Source of the DNA: Elainella saxicola E1
GTDB lineage: Bacteria; Cyanobacteriota; Cyanobacteriia; Elainellales; Elainellaceae
Direction: 5' to 3'
Length of the DNA stretch: 64,000 nucleotides
Assembly: GCA_002796835.1 (NCBI GenBank)
Contig: LUGL01000089.1
Span: 1 to 64,000 of the forward strand
Within the stretch, counting starts at the first letter, position 1. Each line of letters begins with the position of its first letter. Positions 55,458 to 63,719 of the stretch are shown one piece after another. Made by a program: the position numbers and the translations under genes. The notes beneath the pieces are model-generated. The model was not told the origin of the DNA, searched no databases, and saw only the letters and a program-made list of their open reading frames with translations.

Positions 55458-55811
55458 TTAAGCTGCATCCAGAATTTGCATTTCTCTGGAGGCCAGGGAT
55501 TCTCGCAGCTCCAGCTTCAGCACTGAAAACTGGTTACGCAGGAGGTTGAGATCAATCTCCAATTCGGCATGTTGGTCTTGAGCAATTTGCAAGTTCACCA
55601 CAGCTTTGCGATAATCCGCCGCTTTCATCATTTCCAGGCGCTTGGCTTTACGCTGGGCGTCATTCCGCAACTCTGTATCAAAAGCGATCGTCGTATCGAT
55701 CTCGGCGGTGAGCCGATTCAGCACATCTTGCAGCCGCCGGACATGCTGCTCGGTTCGCAAAAGTTCACGCTGTTTGTGTGCGATCGCAGCCGGGTAATCA
55801 AGCAATCTCAT
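55458..55811 (-). CDS. Coiled-coil hypothetical protein
   Basis: 117 residues from ATG 55811, behind GAGGGA; a much longer frame upstream starts with Cys-rich, non-coding-like sequence. It is a long antiparallel-type coiled coil (RELLRTEQHVRRLQDVLNRL, then DLNLLRNQFSVLKLELRESL). Middle gene of the small cluster. Function unknown. Confidence 0.75.
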   Translation of the reverse strand: MRLLDYPAAIAHKQRELLRTEQHVRRLQDVLNRLTAEIDTTIAFDTELRNDAQRKAKRLEMMKAADYRKAVVNLQIAQDQHAELEIDLNLLRNQFSVLKLELRESLASREMQILDAA

Positions 55812-55953
55812 GGTCGATCCCTCAGGTTGATTCAGTAAAGGTTGGGTTGTGGGCAGGGTGTAGTAATAGCTGTTAATCAAGGTTCTCGATCCTGACTGAA
55901 GAGGACTGGATTGGGCCAATGAGCAAGATCTACAAGCAGGGTCTATTAGGTTG

Positions 55954-56250
55954 TTAGGCAGCTTGGTGCACCGGAGACAGCAACTCCGGTTTTGATTTTT
56001 GCAACTGCATTTCAAAAGCGCGCCGATTAAAGGCATAAGTTCGATCGCCCTCGATCGTGTGAAACACAACATCCTCTACCAGCGCTTCAATCGACAGCTC
56101 CAACCAACGGGTCAGCGCTTTCTGCAAATCCTCCAGGGGATACCGTTCTCCATATTCTTCAACGAACCGGGATTGGAGTTCGATCGCTGCTTCATCCAGA
56201 GCCAGCTGCACAGCATCAGTATCGATAGCAAGGTCAGTGATGGGCTTCAT
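55954..56250 (-). CDS. Hypothetical protein, first of small cluster
   Basis: 98 residues from ATG 56250 (MKPITDLAIDTDAVQLALDE); upstream in-frame sequence is rejected because it runs into the divergent promoter region. Helical, acidic; SRFVEEYGERYPLEDLQKAL. Divergent from the XRE gene with a 173-bp promoter region that contains ACAATTGT at 56277-56284 inside GTACAATTGTTC, a candidate operator. Confidence 0.72.
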   Translation of the reverse strand: MKPITDLAIDTDAVQLALDEAAIELQSRFVEEYGERYPLEDLQKALTRWLELSIEALVEDVVFHTIEGDRTYAFNRRAFEMQLQKSKPELLSPVHQAA

Positions 56251-56423
56251 GGTGTGTAGAAAAGGGCTGAGATAGTACAATTGTTCTATGACTATTTTAA
56301 CCGTTGTCGGGAAGACCTGCCAGGTTATGAAGTAACAAATTATATTCGTCAAACGTAGAAATATTGCTGGTTTCAGCCAATTCAGTGCAGGCGCTTTCCC
56401 AGGCTTTTTTAGAGGAGGATTCA

Positions 56424-56648
56424 ATGGTGGCGATCGAGTGGCAGCTAGCCAAAATAATGGCAGAGCGAGGGATGAACTATAAGATGTTGGGAGCAGCAAC
56501 CGGGATGCATCCCAATACCATTAGCAAGCTTAAACACAATCCACCTGCCCGCCTAGAAATGGCGACGCTGATTCGGCTCTGTCAAGCCCTCAACTGCCAG
56601 CCAGGTGATTTGCTGACCTATACTGCTGAGCCTCATATTTCCGAGTGA
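56424..56648 (+). CDS. XRE-family transcriptional regulator
   Basis: 74 residues from ATG 56424, behind AGAGGAGG. A single Cro/CI-type HTH: KIMAERGMNYKMLGAATGMH, then NTISKLKHN, RLCQALNCQPGDLLTY. Divergent from a three-gene cluster of unknown proteins; a local repressor of that cluster is likely. The layout resembles mobile or phage-derived regulatory modules, but no integrase is present. Confidence 0.9.
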   Translation: MVAIEWQLAKIMAERGMNYKMLGAATGMHPNTISKLKHNPPARLEMATLIRLCQALNCQPGDLLTYTAEPHISE

Positions 56649-56941
56649 TGAAATATTCCCGAGTAACGAAAAACTGCTGAAGAGTCGATCGATCTCCTGG
56701 CAACCCTTCAGACAACAACTTTTCTAGGCAGATTGTTTGAGCAGATTGTTTTGCCACATTGTCTAGGCAGAACTATCCCGTCCGATCGCGATTCAAAGCC
56801 TGGGATAACGGCTGCTGGTGGTTACTGGGCCGTTCTTCCTTTACTGTAGCAATCCTGTCTCAGCCTTGGAGTAAGCCTGGTTGGAGGATACCGATCGTCC
56901 CATTACGGGTTTCATCCCTGAGGTTTATTTAATTTCTGTTC

Positions 56942-57739
56942 CTAAGCGCCGGTTTCGATGTCGCCATTGATGTCGAGCGATCGAGTTCCATCATTGCCAT
57001 CAAAGACCACTACAGTCACTTCGCCCTGGTAGCGATAGTAGGTACCATTGCCCGCCTGTTCGATCGCCACAGGCACACCATTCAACCAGGTTGCACTCTT
57101 GCGTTTATCAAACACATTCATGTAAGTCTGGCCCGATCGGTTGAAGATGCGGACGGCATTGCTTGGGGTTTGAAACGATAAGACCGTGCCGTTTGTCGGT
57201 CCATTGCTTGAGGCTGCCGTGCTGCTGCCGTTATATCCAGCATCAAAGCCTGCAAAGAAACCGGCCCGGAACCCGCGATCGTACTCTGGATCAACATTGC
57301 CTGATCCCGCTTGAATAAATTTTTCTGGCTGATAGCCTGCATTGTAGCGCCGAGCGTTTTGACCATCGCGGTAGCCCGTCTGGTAGCCCTGATTATAGCC
57401 ATTCTGATAGCGTGCCTCATTTGAGCCAGCGTTAGAACTTCCAGGAACAATTTGGACAAAATCATTGCGAATCCAGCCCTCAGCTCCCGATTGATAAAAT
57501 CGCACTCGATACCAGGTATAGTCATCTGCTCCGGGCACCTGCTCTAACACTTCAACCCGATCGCCTACCAAGCCATAACCCAGGCGTTGAGAGTTCGGAT
57601 CAGGAGATTCTCTCAGGTTAATTTGCGACTTAGGATCTCTGGCACTCAACACCCCATCTTGGGCTGCCACTGCTTGAATCAGAGGAATTGCAAGGATGCC
57701 CAGCGTAAAACAAGTGATTAAAAAGGGACGAATTTTCAT
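56942..57739 (-). CDS. Secreted SH3-domain protein with YxxGY repeats
   Basis: 265 residues from ATG 57739 (MKIRPFLITCFTLGIL), giving a signal peptide; in-frame starts up to 57793 lie upstream and no start has a good SD. SH3b domain (about 35-95: INLRESPDPNSQRLGYGLVG, then WYRVRFYQSGAEGWI), then a Tyr/Gly/Asn repeat (YQNGYNQGYQTGYRDGQN), and a C-terminal beta-domain ending DGNDGTRSLDINGDIETGA. Probably periplasmic or cell-wall associated. Confidence 0.82.
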   Translation of the reverse strand: MKIRPFLITCFTLGILAIPLIQAVAAQDGVLSARDPKSQINLRESPDPNSQRLGYGLVGDRVEVLEQVPGADDYTWYRVRFYQSGAEGWIRNDFVQIVPGSSNAGSNEARYQNGYNQGYQTGYRDGQNARRYNAGYQPEKFIQAGSGNVDPEYDRGFRAGFFAGFDAGYNGSSTAASSNGPTNGTVLSFQTPSNAVRIFNRSGQTYMNVFDKRKSATWLNGVPVAIEQAGNGTYYRYQGEVTVVVFDGNDGTRSLDINGDIETGA

Positions 57740-57966
57740 AATGGGTTGAATAATGGGTTGAAAGGTTGAGCGATCGGTCATCTCATCCAACAATTTAAGC
57801 GGTCGATCGGAGAATGACAGTGATTTCTTTCCCTGCTCTGGTTAGAGCTGGAGAGAATTGCCAGCTAAAGTGGACTTATTACCTATTTCATCGGAAAATT
57901 TAAGCGATCAGGGCAGCAGAAAACCCTTTAATCGCTTGAATAAAGATAGAACACTTGAAACAGCGC

Positions 57967-58025
57967 ATCAAAAAAGAGGCGTAATGCAGATTTTGCCGAG
58001 TTGCCTCCTGCATTACATCCTCTTT
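57967..58025 (-). terminator. Rho-independent terminator of mscL
   Basis: Minus strand: AAAGAGG and GTAATGCAG arms pair with CTGCATTAC and CCTCTTT across a loop, followed by TTTTTT. 42 bp after the mscL stop. Confidence 0.9.
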
Positions 58026-58066
58026 GAATCATAAAATTGCAGACGTTGCTGCCTGAAGACTTGGTG

Positions 58067-58456
58067 CTAAAGATTACGAGACTCCAGAGCTGCCGATAAA
58101 CGATTGATCGCATCGGTTAGCTGTTGCTGCACTGCAACTGGATCGGGTGCGGCAGCTTCTTCCTCCCGTTTGAATCGCTCCACCGCTTTTACAATCAGAA
58201 AAACCACAAATGCAATGACCAGGAAATTGATAATGGCAACCAGAACGCTGCCCGCAGGCCAATCTGCTATGCGCTCAACGCCAGCTGCCTGCATCGCCGG
58301 ATTGAGTAAGGCTCCCGTGACCAGTTTGACGACTTCATCCACGATTTTGCCAAAAGCACCCCCAATCACCACGGCAACTGCCAAATCAACTACATTGCCA
58401 CGCTTGATAAATTCCTGGAAGTCGCGGATAAAACCTGTTGCTCTCCTTCTTGCCAT
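58067..58456 (-). CDS. mscL: Large-conductance mechanosensitive channel
   Basis: 129 residues from ATG 58456 (GAGGAATTAGAA upstream; seven extra residues possible). Pore helix FIKRGNVVDLAVAVVIGGAF and IINFLVIAFVVFLIVKAVER second helix are canonical. Opens under membrane tension to release solutes on hypo-osmotic shock. Confidence 0.97.
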   Translation of the reverse strand: MARRRATGFIRDFQEFIKRGNVVDLAVAVVIGGAFGKIVDEVVKLVTGALLNPAMQAAGVERIADWPAGSVLVAIINFLVIAFVVFLIVKAVERFKREEEAAAPDPVAVQQQLTDAINRLSAALESRNL

Positions 58457-58780
58457 TTCTAATTCCTCACTCAGCAATCACAACGATATTTCAGCGTTCG
58501 AAATCTAACTCAGGATCTCCCTAAAGTTTTGATTCTCAAAGATAATCTGTTCCGCAGACTCTTTCAACTTTATTTTTCGGACCGAAGGACCTTCCGCAAT
58601 AGTTAGAAGGGGTAAAAGACTGATGGCATTGTCCTTTACCCCTGTAGTTTTTGCCTAACCTGCAAATCCAGGCAGATATAGCCGTGTTTTGGAATTGATC
58701 GACCAACCTTTTTTTGCTGAACGATCGCGTGACTGTCTCATGACTGTTGCGGGACGAACGACTAATAAGTGACGAACGAT
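58457..58780. other. Gap with hairpin between mscL and the DUF4912 gene
   Basis: 324 bp. AGGGGTAAA (58608-58616) pairs with TTTACCCCT (58635-58643), with TTTTT at 58648-58652 on the plus-strand side; probably a terminator for the minus-strand gene ending at 58781 or bidirectional. Otherwise nothing recognised. Confidence 0.55.
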
Positions 58781-61696
58781 CTAGCTTGGCAAGCTAATAA
58801 TCGACAAGGTGACTTCTCCATCGTTATCTGCCAAATGCGTATCAAAGAAGAAAGCATGGAGTGAGGTTGTGGACTCAACTTTGAGCGACAGAATCTCGTC
58901 GTACCCATTCAGCGTGGACCAGGTTGCTGTCACAGGCACATTCGTTTTTTGGTTGATCACCTGGCCACCCTGAATCCAGAGCAGCACGATCGGTTCACTT
59001 TGTTCGGCAGCGGTCCCATAGCCAAAAGCCCCGCTCTTGATGCGGACCAAATGGGTTCCAGGCAACAGCGTTTTGGTGACAGCCGTTTGTTCTTGCAACT
59101 GTTGCATTTTTGCTGCATCCAGCAAGAAGCAATTTCGACGACTATGGACAATTAAATTTTTGATCGAACACCGACCTGCTGTCGCAGGAGAGTGACTTGT
59201 TGCAGCACCAACCACTGCCCCAGATGCCGCTGCGGCTGCTCCGGCTGCACCGACGGCTCCAACTGCTGCTGACGCTCCAACTGCGGCTGCACCGACGGCT
59301 CCAACTGCTCCGATCGCAGATCCTGCACCCGTATCTAAACTAGATGGAGTTGTGGTGATTGTTTGAGAAGTAAGCTGCTGACGCTCTATTTCAGGAGGAC
59401 GGGCCTCGCTTGTGATCGATCGTCCGACTGCTCCTGCGGCAAGGGCAGCCCCACCAGCTAAACCAGCCCCGATCGCTCCTAAACCGCCCATTCCTGGCGC
59501 ACCGGCTCCCTCAGCGGGAATGCGAACCGTATTCGATCGAGCTAACGATAACCAGCGATTATCTGAAGTGAGGTAGCCCACCTCAGCCAAATAATCACGA
59601 TCGGTTTCCGGCAACGTCAGATGCTTGTCTTGATCGGCCTCGTTACAATCAAGCTGCTGCAACCCTAACGGCAAGGGATGATCTAAATCAACATCGGTGA
59701 CATCATGCAGTCGCACTGCCAACTGCTGTCCACCCTGTTGTGTTAAGGCGGCTTTTTCTGCATCGGGTACTTCCCAATAGGCATAAGCATCGCGACCATT
59801 CCGAGGTGTCAAAACCATGCGGCTCTTGGGTACAACCTTCTCTTTATCGGCGTGAGTGGCTCCTCCGATCAGTGCAGCTCCTCCAGCCAGTGCAGCTCCT
59901 CCAGCCAGTGCAGCTCCCGTTGCCAATGCGGCTCCCCCTAAATTTGGGGTTGGAATTTTAGCTGTAACTTGGGGCGGGGTGGTTGAAACTGCAGGTATCG
60001 GTGCTCCAGGCACACAGGCGGGAACTCGTACATGAGGCGATCGAGCTACCTTTAACCAGCGCCCATCATCGGTAACATAGCCCAATTCAGCAATGTAATC
60101 GCGATCGTCCTTTGTGATCGGCACCTGCAAATCGGGTTCATTGCCGGGACAGTCGAACTGTTTGACGCTGTGGGGCACCTGATCGTCGATATCGATATCG
60201 GTGACATCATAAAGGCGCAGTGCTTTTTTACGCCCCCCTTGCTCTCGAATTTCAGCCAATCGCGCTTCTGGCACTTCCCAATAGGCGTAAGCATGGCGAC
60301 AATCGCGAGGGGTGAGCACAATCCGACCTTCTGGAATTGCTTGGGCAGGCGGCACTAAGGGCGCGATCGGAGCAGGAGCAGGAGCACCAGCAGCACCGGC
60401 AGCAGGAATGCCAGTAGCGACGGGTTGCCGTCCCTTCAAGAACCACCAGAGCAATCCACCCAGACCTAACAAACCAAGTAACCACAGCCAAGGTGGTATT
60501 CCACCCCGTGCTTCAGCCGATCCAGGAGCGAGTGGAGCCTGAGCCATTTGAGATTCAGTGGTTGCTATGCCAGGAGCCGTCGCTGCATCCGGAGAAGCTG
60601 TGGCATTGGGAGCCGTTGCCCCATTCGGAGAGGTGGTTGCTGTGCCAGGAGCAGTTGTCGCATTCGGAGAAGCCGATGCGTTGGGAGCGATCGCTACACC
60701 TGAAGAAGCTGTGGCATTAGGAGCTGTGGCATTAGGAGCGGTTGCTGAACCTGGAGAAGCTGAACTGGCAGCTCCTACACCTGATGGAGCCGTAGAAGCT
60801 GCCCCTGCGACCGCATTCGCCTCTGCTGATTTGGCCGCCTGCACGGCTGCCTGACCTGCAGGTGACGTAGCAAATCCTAGAAACGCCAGGGTTCCGGCCT
60901 CAGCTCCTTGCTTATAAACAAAGCCTCTGGGTTGCGAAAAGGGATAGCGCGGATCATCCGGCAGCGTTTGGTGCATGGGGATGATTTTGACTGTGGGCTG
61001 GTTCAACACCTGATCGGCGATCGCATAGCTGATGCCGTCTTTGCCCAATTCTTGGATCACAGAAGCCGTATCATCTGCCGTCACCTGAGTGGTATTCGGT
61101 CCGGTTTGAAACGGAGCATCCTTAAAAACTTTGTAGTTGCTGAACGATCGCCGAGTGTCGCTAAAGTCGGGGCGATCGACCAATCGGATTGGGCCAGGTT
61201 GCCCCCCAAGTTGCGACCAGTTCGTAATTTCGCCTCGAAAGATTTTGGCAAACTGTTCAAACGTGATATCGCCATTAAAGGAATTTTCAGGCCCCACAAT
61301 AATCGCGATCTTTTCACGGCTGATCGGGACTTCCACCAAACCCTTACCCTTTTCATCTTCGGTGAGAGGACGCCCAATGGCAGCTAGCGAAATTTGACCG
61401 TCCAGGAGCGCCTGTAAAGCTTGATCGGTTCCATTGGTGGCCAAATCGATTGAGGAACCAGAAAACTGCTGCAAAAATCGCTGTTTCAGCGCTTCATTGA
61501 TGATCGCCATACTGGCCGAACCATCGACCTTAACAGTCGTGCCGCTCGGCAATGAAGAGGGCAGGGGAAAAGAAGTCGGAGCAGGAGATTGGGCTGACAC
61601 CGGACGGATCGCCACTGTTTCTGACAGCAGTTTCGGCGTTGCCACCAGCGCCAGTCCGATCGCCGTCAGCTTAATGAAGGTATTCCGAGGATACAT
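58781..61696 (-). CDS. PBP-like / TM / double DUF4912 protein with extra C-terminal domain
   Basis: 971 residues. Signal peptide (1-36); PstS-like phosphate-binding fold (about 52-290: VDGSASMAIINEAL, AIGRPLTEDEKG, SYAIADQVLNQPTV); a long Ala/Thr/Pro/Asn linker (about 295-395) with repeated ATAPNATAS; one membrane helix (402-421); two DUF4912 domains (about 458-555 and 630-730: RIVLTPRDCRHAYAYWEVP and MVLTPRNGRDAYAYWEVP); a Gly/Ala-rich hydrophobic part; and a C-terminal domain (about 843-971) that recurs as the neighbouring gene. The DUF4912 pair is probably on the opposite membrane face from the PBP. Signal coupling from periplasm to cytoplasm is inferred. Confidence 0.88.
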   Translation of the reverse strand: MYPRNTFIKLTAIGLALVATPKLLSETVAIRPVSAQSPAPTSFPLPSSLPSGTTVKVDGSASMAIINEALKQRFLQQFSGSSIDLATNGTDQALQALLDGQISLAAIGRPLTEDEKGKGLVEVPISREKIAIIVGPENSFNGDITFEQFAKIFRGEITNWSQLGGQPGPIRLVDRPDFSDTRRSFSNYKVFKDAPFQTGPNTTQVTADDTASVIQELGKDGISYAIADQVLNQPTVKIIPMHQTLPDDPRYPFSQPRGFVYKQGAEAGTLAFLGFATSPAGQAAVQAAKSAEANAVAGAASTAPSGVGAASSASPGSATAPNATAPNATASSGVAIAPNASASPNATTAPGTATTSPNGATAPNATASPDAATAPGIATTESQMAQAPLAPGSAEARGGIPPWLWLLGLLGLGGLLWWFLKGRQPVATGIPAAGAAGAPAPAPIAPLVPPAQAIPEGRIVLTPRDCRHAYAYWEVPEARLAEIREQGGRKKALRLYDVTDIDIDDQVPHSVKQFDCPGNEPDLQVPITKDDRDYIAELGYVTDDGRWLKVARSPHVRVPACVPGAPIPAVSTTPPQVTAKIPTPNLGGAALATGAALAGGAALAGGAALIGGATHADKEKVVPKSRMVLTPRNGRDAYAYWEVPDAEKAALTQQGGQQLAVRLHDVTDVDLDHPLPLGLQQLDCNEADQDKHLTLPETDRDYLAEVGYLTSDNRWLSLARSNTVRIPAEGAGAPGMGGLGAIGAGLAGGAALAAGAVGRSITSEARPPEIERQQLTSQTITTTPSSLDTGAGSAIGAVGAVGAAAVGASAAVGAVGAAGAAAAASGAVVGAATSHSPATAGRCSIKNLIVHSRRNCFLLDAAKMQQLQEQTAVTKTLLPGTHLVRIKSGAFGYGTAAEQSEPIVLLWIQGGQVINQKTNVPVTATWSTLNGYDEILSLKVESTTSLHAFFFDTHLADNDGEVTLSIISLPS

Positions 61697-61838
61697 GAGT
61701 GAGTACCACAGTTAATGATTCACGAAGGGCAAAGTGCAACTTGCGGATCAGAGCAGCCTGAGCACCCTGTTGGCAATCACTCAAGCCAAGCTACCTGCTT
61801 TATCTGATAAAGCAAGCTACACAAGATAACTCAGGAGG

Positions 61839-62234
61839 TTAGATTCTCACTACAGAGAGCAGGATCTCTCCATCGTTGTCCTCCAAATGCGTGTCGAAGA
61901 AAAAGGCGCATAGGGTCGAGGCTTCCAGCACTTCTAAGGTGAGCGTGTCGTCATAGCCATTCAGCGTGGACCAAGTTGCCCCAACCGGAACGCCCGTTTT
62001 TTTGTTAATCACTTTGCCGCCATAGATCCACAACAACACAATGGGTTCTCCTGGATGACCGGAATCTGCGCGGTAGTTAAAGGCTCCATCGCGAATCTTA
62101 ACCACCGTCGTACCTGGTTCTAGAGGAGTTGAGACGGCGGTTTCTTGTTGAATTTTTTGGAGAAGATCTGCATCCAGGAAAAAGCAATTTTGCTTGCTAT
62201 GAACTTTCAAATCAGTCACAGTACAGCCTTCCAT
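61839..62234 (-). CDS. Stand-alone copy of the C-terminal domain of the 971-residue protein
   Basis: 131 residues from ATG 62234, behind GAGG; a TTG 21 bp upstream is rejected. Aligns with residues about 843-971 of the downstream protein: shared KVHSKQNCFFLDA / VHSRRNCFLLDA, EPIVLLWIYGG / EPIVLLWIQGG, ATWSTLNGYD and FFFDTHLxDNDGE. No signal peptide. Fold resembles a small beta-sandwich. Function unknown, but duplication next to the fused form suggests partnership. Confidence 0.85.
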   Translation of the reverse strand: MEGCTVTDLKVHSKQNCFFLDADLLQKIQQETAVSTPLEPGTTVVKIRDGAFNYRADSGHPGEPIVLLWIYGGKVINKKTGVPVGATWSTLNGYDDTLTLEVLEASTLCAFFFDTHLEDNDGEILLSVVRI

Positions 62235-62678
62235 CAATACAACCTCGCTATTCAAAAGATATGTTTTTTTAAAACCCGATTTTCAGAACTGTGATGAGTG
62301 AAACCTATTCCAACTACTGCACAGATATTGCTTGAGCATCGCCATGCTTCATCAAACCCACGCCTGATCAAGTCCATGACCGATCAAACACATCGATGTG
62401 AGGATGTTTCAAGCTGACAGGAGATGAACCAGCCTAACTCCCGTAATTAAATTACAGTAGCTAAATACCTGATTTTGTCAAGAATACTGACAGAAATTAG
62501 CACCATTGGGAAGTTTTACTCAATACACGAATCGCTAGAAACCCCAGTTTGAAGGCTGATGAGCAATCCTTAATTCTTTTGGATGAATCGTTTCTTGATT
62601 TGCCAGAAAATCTTAATTTTTTAGATCAATTTCAATCGTCAATGTTTCGATCAATACACAACTTTCAGCATTGAAGCA
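62235..62678. other. Gap upstream of the small domain gene
   Basis: 444 bp; AT-rich, no gene or strong hairpin seen. The sequence GATCAAG/TGATCAA occurs repeatedly near 62370-62390 without clear symmetry. Confidence 0.45.
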
Positions 62679-63650
62679 TTAGGCAGAGATGCTCGCTTTA
62701 TCAGTCAGGTAGTTTAACAGAGGCGATCGAATTGACGATAACTTTTTATACTGCTGAGTGGACTCTGGAATTTGTTGTAAAGCATCGATCAGTCGTTGTG
62801 CGATCGTTGGGTCCTGAACCAATGAATGTAGTGGATAGACGTAGGTGCGAATTGTAAATAATACTGCCTGAGTTGTGGGTAAGCGACGTAAGGTTTGGCG
62901 CTCTACCCGCATCCATAGCTGATTTCCGGCATTTGTAGCTGTAATTTCAGGAACACTACTTTGATGCTCCACGGAAGGTGGCAGAAACAAATCCGGAGAG
63001 TCCACAATGCTCCAGTTAAATCGATAAGCAGAATACTCTGGCCTGAGTCGATCGAACATGTGATCAACAGGACGCTGCAGCTTTTTGGCGTAATTTGGAA
63101 CCGGTTGGTGAATGGTCACGAGCGGTTGCCCTAACTTTTCAGACAGTTCCCAACGGGAGGGAAAGCACACTGCAGCAGCCACGAGTTGATAACCAGAAGC
63201 ACCGGGCAGCAGCAAACACATGTCTTCCTGAACAAGCTTTTCCGCCAGATTTAATGGATTCGCGACAAAATCTGCAATATTCCAGGTTTCACCTGTGATC
63301 AGATTACTAATTCGATGGGGACTTTTCTGATAATACTGCGGAAAATAATGGCAAAGATGGGTGAGTAAAAGCGATAGAACCTCTTGCTGAGCCGCTTGGC
63401 TTTCGGGCAAGCTGACAAACACTTGACTAGAACGATCGGCCAAGAGGGATTGTTTGAGGCGGAGTTGCTCTGGCAAGTCTTGATCAATTTCAATCCACTC
63501 CTTTAAATCTAAGGGGCGCAGTTCCATTGCGAATCGCCATCCTTGCATGAAAGGCAGATAGACCGATCGTAAAGGCAGGCCGATATTTGACTGATCCATA
63601 CCACTTTGCACACCTGTCAGGAATTCCGAGGGCACACCCCTCCTTAACAT
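62679..63650 (-). CDS. DUF3445 (heme-dependent oxidative demethylase-like) protein
   Basis: 323 residues from ATG 63650, which has the strong SD AGAAGGAGG 6 nt upstream. The DUF3445 signature is near the N-terminus: VYLPFMQGWRFAMELRPLDL, EWIEIDQDLPEQLRLKQSLL. Later blocks LVQEDMCLLLPG and LVAAAVCFPSRWELSEKLGQ are typical of the family. Members bind heme and oxidise dimethylamine or related substrates. It follows the carotenoid protein gene by 69 bp on the same strand. The SD is buried in a perfect hairpin. Confidence 0.88.
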   Translation of the reverse strand: MLRRGVPSEFLTGVQSGMDQSNIGLPLRSVYLPFMQGWRFAMELRPLDLKEWIEIDQDLPEQLRLKQSLLADRSSQVFVSLPESQAAQQEVLSLLLTHLCHYFPQYYQKSPHRISNLITGETWNIADFVANPLNLAEKLVQEDMCLLLPGASGYQLVAAAVCFPSRWELSEKLGQPLVTIHQPVPNYAKKLQRPVDHMFDRLRPEYSAYRFNWSIVDSPDLFLPPSVEHQSSVPEITATNAGNQLWMRVERQTLRRLPTTQAVLFTIRTYVYPLHSLVQDPTIAQRLIDALQQIPESTQQYKKLSSIRSPLLNYLTDKASISA

Positions 63651-63656
63651 AAAATA

Positions 63657-63681
63657 CCTCCTTCTCAAATGCAGAAGGAGG
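63657..63681 (-). promoter_or_regulatory. Hairpin sequestering the DUF3445 Shine-Dalgarno
   Basis: Minus strand: CCTCCTTCT - GCATTTG - AGAAGGAGG, a perfect 9-bp stem with 7-nt loop. The 3' arm is the SD itself, 6 nt before the ATG at 63650. This predicts translational control (RNA thermometer-like or ribosome-coupled) rather than termination, since no T-tract follows. Confidence 0.75.
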
Positions 63682-63719
63682 CAAGCATTCAATTGATGAG
63701 TTTCTGGCAAACCGCTCAA

